Shown: in pieces, positions 58,706 to 64,000 of the stretch
Position numbering within the stretch: the first letter of the stretch is position 1
Layout: every line of letters starts with the position of its first letter
Source of the DNA: Oligoflexia bacterium
Lineage (GTDB): Bacteria; Bdellovibrionota_C; UBA2361; JBGSMV01
Reading direction: 5' to 3'
Length of the DNA: 64,000 bases
Assembly (NCBI GenBank): GCA_019694515.1
Contig: JAIBBU010000003.1
Span: 62,001 to 126,000, forward strand
Notes under the pieces: model-generated
Database searches by the model: none
Told to the model about the DNA's origin: nothing
Seen by the model: the letters and a program-made list of their open reading frames with translations, nothing else
Translations under genes and position numbers: made by a program

Positions 58706-60021
58706 ACGCGCGCCTCTGAATATCTATTCTGGCTGGCGCTATTTGTGTTCGAAGCCCTGAGCTCCCAATTGCGCACCTTTCCATGCAATCCGGAAACCTG
58801 CTGGTAAATCGCTTCAATTTCCTTACGCGCCTGGTCGGCTGTGCCAATGATGTCCGATAGCAATGCCGCAAAACTCTCCGAGCCTGGGATCGTCGCGGAG
58901 AGCGAACGGCCGGTCACGAAGCTGAATTGAACCGAAAGTAGTATCTTAGTAAGGGCCTCAACAGATGACTCAAATGAGCCAAGTACCGTGCTGAGCTGAC
59001 CCTTCGAGGCGCAGGCCTTTTCTACGCGTGCGGTCAGGCAGCTTTCCAGCAATAACTGAAGATTGGTGAAGGTATTGCCCAGCCTTTCGAGCTGCTCTGC
59101 CTCGGAAAGTTTGAGTCGTTCTCGTTCGCGCGAAAAGTAGGTCAACATCTCGAATAGGAGTGCGGCCAATGAAATATCAAAACATGAAGCTTCCAACTCT
59201 CGAGTAAGACGGTCGTTCTCCTTGGCAGCCTTAGCTGCTTCGATACGAACCTGTCCAGAGATGCTAGAGATCTCACTGCAGATCACACCCAGCGCCCGGC
59301 CTTGATCGGCCAAATGCGCGGCTTTAATCCCGAGGTTAAGGGAACTTCGTGAAAGCGAAGTTCCGAAGCTTAGGAAGAACTGATTCTTATTACGTAGGTT
59401 TGATTTCAAATCCTGTAAGCCCTGGAGGTCCCCGAAAGCTTCCTGAAGCGGGGAGTTCGCTTTGTCGCCGCGCTGCGCTAGCTGCACATAGCGCGAGGCG
59501 AGCTCCGCCCGCAATGCCTCGGCCATGAATTCGTCATAAGAAGAGAATCCCAGACCATTCAGCGCCTTTAGCAAATCACCTTTAGCCGCTTCCATTCCGG
59601 CGCGCCAATCCTGCCCAAAGGACTCTTCGCGGCTGAGTAGCTGTCCATATAGACCTTTGACGATGTCGAGCACAGGCGAGGTGGGTTTTAGACGGATCGA
59701 GAGAAATCCGCCGTCAATTGGGCTAGCCAATGCAAATACCCAGTAGTACTTCCCCGACTTAGAGCGGTTTTTTACGTAAGCTCCGATCGATCTGCCCGAG
59801 AGTAAATAATCCCAAAGCAAAGCGAAGACGCAGCGCGGCATGTCGGGGTGGCGCACCAGGTTATGTGGTTTTCCGAGTGCCTCAGAAGGATGATACTCGG
59901 CAACGCGCGTAAATACGTCATTGCACGAGGTTATGATGCCTTTGCGATCGGTGGTTGAAAAAAATAGATCGGCAACATCAAACCCAATCTCTACGTCGGT
60001 AACTGAAATATCTTTTTTCAT
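58702..60021 (-). CDS. Aer-like PAS-domain receptor, soluble, with degenerate MCP tip
   Basis: This 439-residue protein begins with a PAS domain (about residues 10-125) of the aerotaxis type: FSTTDRKGIITSCNDVFTR, GKPHNLVRHPDMPRCVFAL and KNRSKSGKYYWVFALASP closely match Aer. No membrane segment is seen. The rest is long helices. A stretch, GRALGVICSEISSISGQV, resembles the GrGFAVVAxEI tip of methyl-accepting proteins but is changed, so coupling to CheA-CheW is uncertain. GGGGGAG precedes the ATG. It lies 149 nt behind cheB at the end of the chemotaxis operon and probably senses redox or oxygen through a PAS-bound cofactor, as in Aer. Confidence 0.82.
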   Translation of the reverse strand: MKKDISVTDVEIGFDVADLFFSTTDRKGIITSCNDVFTRVAEYHPSEALGKPHNLVRHPDMPRCVFALLWDYLLSGRSIGAYVKNRSKSGKYYWVFALASPIDGGFLSIRLKPTSPVLDIVKGLYGQLLSREESFGQDWRAGMEAAKGDLLKALNGLGFSSYDEFMAEALRAELASRYVQLAQRGDKANSPLQEAFGDLQGLQDLKSNLRNKNQFFLSFGTSLSRSSLNLGIKAAHLADQGRALGVICSEISSISGQVRIEAAKAAKENDRLTRELEASCFDISLAALLFEMLTYFSRERERLKLSEAEQLERLGNTFTNLQLLLESCLTARVEKACASKGQLSTVLGSFESSVEALTKILLSVQFSFVTGRSLSATIPGSESFAALLSDIIGTADQARKEIEAIYQQVSGLHGKVRNWELRASNTNSASQNRYSEARV

Positions 60022-60170
60022 TGAACGGACTCTCCCCCAGTATGATCGTCACTTCTCGTAAAGCGCTTGAGCGGAACGATGGATAGAATAAAGCCTGGTA
60101 GTTGTAAGGTTCGTGAATCCCGCGGCAAAACGGCATTCGAGAGCGGGTAACCCGAGCCCGGCGCCTTTAC

Positions 60171-61199
<1,029 letters not shown>

Positions 61200-61655
61200 T
61201 CACTTCACGATATTGAAGGTTACACATACCGGAGCTTCGTCAGCGCGAAAGAAATAGCTTTGCGGCGCACGAGCAAGTTCCTCAAACTGATTGGCTGAAA
61301 TCTCCCGCACGTGGGGATTCAGCACATCAAAAGCCACGTCATTGCCATATATTTCGGTAAGAAAATTACCTGCCAATACATTGCCCATTTCGCAAAAGGC
61401 ATCCGAACAGGCCCGATCATCGGCGGAGTTTTCATCACCGAGCAAATTCGTGGCTAATAACCGGGTAAAATCTTTCTGCGCTACGATCGCGATTGTGCCG
61501 TTAAAGGCACCGTGCACATTGACTTCAGACATCATCAAGGGCGCATTTAAGTCAAAGATTTTGGTGCTGCCCTCGACGGGATCGACCAGCATCATGGCCC
61601 AGTCTTCAAGGACTTTCAGTGACACTTTATAGAGCGGATGGGTATCAGCGTTCAT
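61200..61655 (-). CDS. CheX-like chemotaxis phosphatase
   Basis: This 151-residue protein from the ATG at 61655 has one CheC/CheX-type phosphatase signature: the E-x-x-N in CEMGNVLAGNFLTEIYG. The preceding APLMMSEVNVHGAFNGTIA is typical of CheX strands. It probably dephosphorylates CheY-P and so ends the signal. The ATG has GGGAG about nine bases upstream; a TTG at 61682 lies before that site and is less likely. The start overlaps the cheY stop by 11 nt. One ExxN motif rather than two points to CheX, not CheC. Confidence 0.82.
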   Translation of the reverse strand: MNADTHPLYKVSLKVLEDWAMMLVDPVEGSTKIFDLNAPLMMSEVNVHGAFNGTIAIVAQKDFTRLLATNLLGDENSADDRACSDAFCEMGNVLAGNFLTEIYGNDVAFDVLNPHVREISANQFEELARAPQSYFFRADEAPVCVTFNIVK

Positions 61656-62037
61656 GCTTAATTTCTCCCAAAACTTTAACAATCGTGTCTACCAAGCTCT
61701 CTGGTGTGGTGGGTTTGCGTAGGAATGCCTTGATACCGGAGGCATATAGCTCGTCAATCCTTTCCTTGCTGCCCTCGGTCGAAACCACCACGACTGGGGT
61801 ATCCGCGATCTGCGGGTCGGATTTCAATTGTTTCATGAACTCCATCCCGTTCATTACCGGCATGTTGATATCCAGAAAGACTAGATCAACCCAATTGCTC
61901 TTTAAGAGCTCCAAGGCTTCTTTCCCGTTGGAGGCCTGATGGAAGGTATTGACCTCGATGTCGGTCATGCCAAAGGTCTTAATCAGCACCTTTCTGACCA
62001 CCGATGAATCGTCGACTATTAATACGTTATAACCCAT
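61645..62037 (-). CDS. cheY: CheY-type response regulator
   Basis: This 130-residue single-domain receiver has Asp9-Asp10 for Mg binding and phosphoacceptor Asp56 in LVFLDINMPVMNGMEF. VVVVSTEGSKERIDELYASG supplies the Ser/Thr, and AFLRKPTTPE the conserved Lys. When phosphorylated by CheA it should bind the flagellar switch. It sits between cheD and cheX, overlapping cheX by 11 nt. The sequence VSTEG is common in CheY of the delta and epsilon groups. As a lone receiver it could also serve another path, but the operon context favours CheY. Confidence 0.93.
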   Translation of the reverse strand: MGYNVLIVDDSSVVRKVLIKTFGMTDIEVNTFHQASNGKEALELLKSNWVDLVFLDINMPVMNGMEFMKQLKSDPQIADTPVVVVSTEGSKERIDELYASGIKAFLRKPTTPESLVDTIVKVLGEIKHER

Positions 62038-62045
62038 AGTAGCTC

Positions 62046-62531
62046 CTACGAGAGTTCAATCGTCTGCCCCTGAGTCTTAACCAACGTTTTTCCCGAACCG
62101 ACATGCAGCGATACCGTACGACTAACCGATTCGCCGACATGCTCGGCCTTGAGCAGCAAATTATTTTTCCACAGAAACTTCTTAAGAACGGTAAGATTTT
62201 TTTTACCAATCTCGAAAACGTTATTTTCGTCGTTGATGTTCGCTCCTCCGCCCACTGAAATGATCAGATGTTTGGGGTCGGCTCCGCGACTGACCATTTG
62301 GTCCAGCATTGCTGCCATCCCGGTATCCACATACATATAAGGATTTTGTTGGGCCTTTTGCGGGTCGGACTTGGAAAGCGGCAATAAACAGTGGATCAAC
62401 CCGGCAAGTCTGCGTTTCGGATCATACACGGACACTCCTAAGCAGGATCCCAGATTGGGCGCCACCAGGACCTCATTCGGGTCCTCGCTGATCTTCATCT
62501 GCGCGATGCCGATGATTGTCTGAGCTTCCAC
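62046..62531 (-). CDS. cheD: Chemoreceptor glutamine deamidase CheD
   Basis: CheD deamidates Gln residues of chemoreceptors and often binds CheC/CheX. This 161-residue protein has the catalytic Cys in LVAPNLGSCLGVSVYDP, the His in GLIHCLLPLSKSD, and the Thr in YMYVDTGMAAMLDQM. ISVGGGANINDENNVFEIG is also conserved. The start lies 6 nt from the cheR stop, and cheY starts 8 nt after its own stop. With CheB and CheR present, the organism uses both methylation and CheD-type adaptation. Confidence 0.95.
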   Translation of the reverse strand: MEAQTIIGIAQMKISEDPNEVLVAPNLGSCLGVSVYDPKRRLAGLIHCLLPLSKSDPQKAQQNPYMYVDTGMAAMLDQMVSRGADPKHLIISVGGGANINDENNVFEIGKKNLTVLKKFLWKNNLLLKAEHVGESVSRTVSLHVGSGKTLVKTQGQTIELS

Positions 62532-62537
62532 TTGCTC

Positions 62538-63350
62538 CTACACTTTTTGATAGACCGAGGTGGAGACCTTTTCGAAACGGTGCTCGATTCCGAGCAGGCT
62601 TTCCGAAAGACTTAGAAACATGTACCCGCCCGTCGGCAGCAAACGGTAGCACTCGTCAATCACGCCTTGGCGAGTTGGGATATCGAAATAAATCAATACG
62701 TTTCTACAGAATATAATATCAATCGGGCCTTTTAGCGGATAAGGATGTACAACCAGGTTGAGCTGCTTAAACAGCACTAATTGCTGCAACTCGGGAGAGA
62801 CCTGCCATTGATGTTTTGCTTGGGCCTGCGGGTCGCTGGGGTGCATGAAGAAGCGTTTCAGTTTGTCCGCGGGCAGTTTGGAAACTTCTTCGTCGCTATA
62901 TAGCCCCTGCTGGGCGATTTTTAGCACTTTGGTACTGACGTCGGTTGCTAGAATCCGGGCATCAACTTTTGCGCCGCTAAAGTGTTCGAGCACTTCCATT
63001 GCTAGAATGTAGGGTTCCTGCCCGGTGGAGGAGGCCGCGCACCAAATTCGCAGCTTTGATTTGCCCATGGCTTTATATTCAGCAAGAATTTCGCCAAGCG
63101 CTTCGAAGTGTGCGGGCTCTCTCCAGAAATAGGTGGTGTTGGTCGAGATTGCGTCGATCAAGCCAACCAGCTCCTCGCCACTAAGGTCGGATTCTACGAT
63201 CTCTAGATACTGCGCTTCGCTATCTAACTGCTTAGCTCGCAGCCGTTTTTGAATCCGAGAGGCTAACAAGGAGCGCTTCTCCTCGCTAAGTACTATGCCG
63301 CTCTTGTCATAAATAATGCGGCGAAATCTCTCGAAAACCTCTGGTTCCAC
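62538..63350 (-). CDS. cheR: Chemotaxis protein methyltransferase CheR
   Basis: CheR methylates glutamates of chemoreceptors using SAM. This 270-residue protein has the all-helical N domain (FRRIIYDKSGIVLSEEKRSL and SRIQKRLRAKQLDS). The SAM domain follows, with TTYFWREPAHFEALGEIL, LRIWCAASSTGQEPYILAM and ILATDVSTKVLKIAQQGLY. IDIIFCRNVLIYFDIPTRQ and GGYMFLSLSESLLGIEHRF complete the fold. It ends 6 nt before cheD and starts 12 nt after the cheA stop, so all are in one operon. No TPR tail is present. Confidence 0.96.
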   Translation of the reverse strand: MEPEVFERFRRIIYDKSGIVLSEEKRSLLASRIQKRLRAKQLDSEAQYLEIVESDLSGEELVGLIDAISTNTTYFWREPAHFEALGEILAEYKAMGKSKLRIWCAASSTGQEPYILAMEVLEHFSGAKVDARILATDVSTKVLKIAQQGLYSDEEVSKLPADKLKRFFMHPSDPQAQAKHQWQVSPELQQLVLFKQLNLVVHPYPLKGPIDIIFCRNVLIYFDIPTRQGVIDECYRLLPTGGYMFLSLSESLLGIEHRFEKVSTSVYQKV

Positions 63351-63362
63351 GGGACACTTAAC

Positions 63363-64000
63363 CTATTGAATCATTACCGCCGGCTGCTCTGAGGGAGTTC
63401 CTCTGCGGTGATAGGCTGCACGAGCCAAAGACACTAGCGCCCGGACATCCAGAATCAGCGCCACGTCTCCGTTAGGCATGACGGCGCAGCCTGAAACCCC
63501 CTTGGATTCGCTGAATAGCGCGCCCAAGCTCTTAATCACCGTAGAAAGCTCGCCCACGATATCATCCACCATCAAGGCCACGAGTTCTTCATGATTCTCG
63601 ACTACAATTAGGGTCGCCTCTTCCGGCGTGTGATACTGCGGTTCGATGCCAAAGAGGTCCGCCAGCCTAAAGATCGGCAGGTATTTCCCTCTAAAGCAGA
63701 ACGTTTCTCCTTGTTCCAGGGCGCTGTTGAGCATGTCCGGTGTGGGCTTCACGAATTCGATAATCGCGAGGCTTGGCAGGATCAAATGTTCTTGGCCTAC
63801 CAGTACTTCGACGCCATCGATGATCGCGAGCGTTAGCGGCAGTTCAATTGTGAAAGTGGTGCCCGAGCCTACCTCCGATTCAATATGAATCCGCCCGCGC
63901 AGGCTCTCCACGTTCTTTCGAACAACATCCATTCCGACTCCGCGTCCTGAGATGTCCGTGACTACGGCAGCAGTAGAGAAACCCGGAGCGAAGATAAGCT
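63363..64000 (-). CDS. cheA: Chemotaxis histidine kinase CheA, N-terminus cut by window edge
   Basis: Only the C-terminal 212 residues are in the window. The frame is open to 64000 and begins LIFAPGFSTAAVVTDISGRG, the CheA ATP-binding segment (G2 box). VGSGTTFTIELPLTLAI joins the kinase to the CheW-like domain (about the last 140 residues), which binds receptors and CheW: ILPSLAIIEFVKPT, GKYLPIFRLADLFG and LVALMVDDIVGELSTVIKS. CheA phosphorylates CheY and CheB. It is the first gene seen of the minus-strand che operon; upstream genes are outside the window. Confidence 0.95.
   Translation of the reverse strand, partial: LIFAPGFSTAAVVTDISGRGVGMDVVRKNVESLRGRIHIESEVGSGTTFTIELPLTLAIIDGVEVLVGQEHLILPSLAIIEFVKPTPDMLNSALEQGETFCFRGKYLPIFRLADLFGIEPQYHTPEEATLIVVENHEELVALMVDDIVGELSTVIKSLGALFSESKGVSGCAVMPNGDVALILDVRALVSLARAAYHRRGTPSEQPAVMIQ

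Overview
The window comes from a motile Gram-negative bacterium of moderate GC (about 53-55% in lines counted by hand). It has a chemotaxis operon with CheD and a CheX-like protein, clpS-clpA beside aat, the futalosine route to menaquinone (mqnC, mqnD), many envelope polysaccharide genes and secreted thermolysin-type peptidases. This mix fits a deltaproteobacterial-grade lineage (Bdellovibrionota, Myxococcota or Desulfobacterota-like). The genus cannot be named from the sequence.

Positions 1-25.4 kb are mainly a cell-surface carbohydrate locus. On the minus strand lie an aldo/keto reductase (cut by the window edge), a PhyH-type dioxygenase, an FkbM methyltransferase, an SDR, and a 717-residue protein that fuses two methyltransferase domains to TPRs. 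Divergent from these, on the plus strand, are a nucleotidyltransferase-PfkB kinase fusion, an epimerase, an SDR, a radical SAM/SPASM protein and a cysteine-rich TIGR04076-like protein. Two paralogous TIGR04372-type glycosyltransferases, a lone Phd-like antitoxin and a sugar dehydratase follow. Next come small secreted or membrane proteins (including a 41-residue one at 17198-17323), a HAD phosphatase, and an operon of methyltransferase, thiamine-diphosphate E1 alpha and beta, and Zn-alcohol dehydrogenase. A glycosyltransferase-like gene, a DUF4397 lipoprotein and an SGNH hydrolase end the region.

Positions 25.5-38.3 kb are largely metabolic: hemC, trpS, mqnC, a PQQ-type sugar dehydrogenase, a GT87-like membrane protein, a MazG-type pyrophosphohydrolase, an NAD salvage set (nadE, pncB, pncA), mqnD and a YjbQ-family gene. 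nadE is clearly richer in G+C than its neighbours.

Positions 38.5-44.2 kb hold the most unusual locus. Three translationally coupled genes encode a reverse transcriptase with an FGDD active site, a protein of about 12 membrane segments with a large soluble tail, and a membrane-anchored phospholipase D-superfamily protein. I cannot match this trio to any RT system I can name.

Positions 44.3-50.4 kb contain two duplicated M4 peptidases with cysteine-rich tails, a perfect 18-bp inverted repeat touching the 3' end of tRNA-Ala(GGC), tRNA-Pro(GGG), and a dispersed palindromic repeat family. Positions 50.4-64 kb hold an orphan amino-acid-type binding protein, a WaaE-like glycosyltransferase, a carbamoyltransferase with an SxtJ-type partner, aat/clpS/clpA, and the minus-strand chemotaxis operon cheA-cheR-cheD-cheY-cheX-cheB plus an Aer-like PAS receptor. 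cheA is cut by the right edge.
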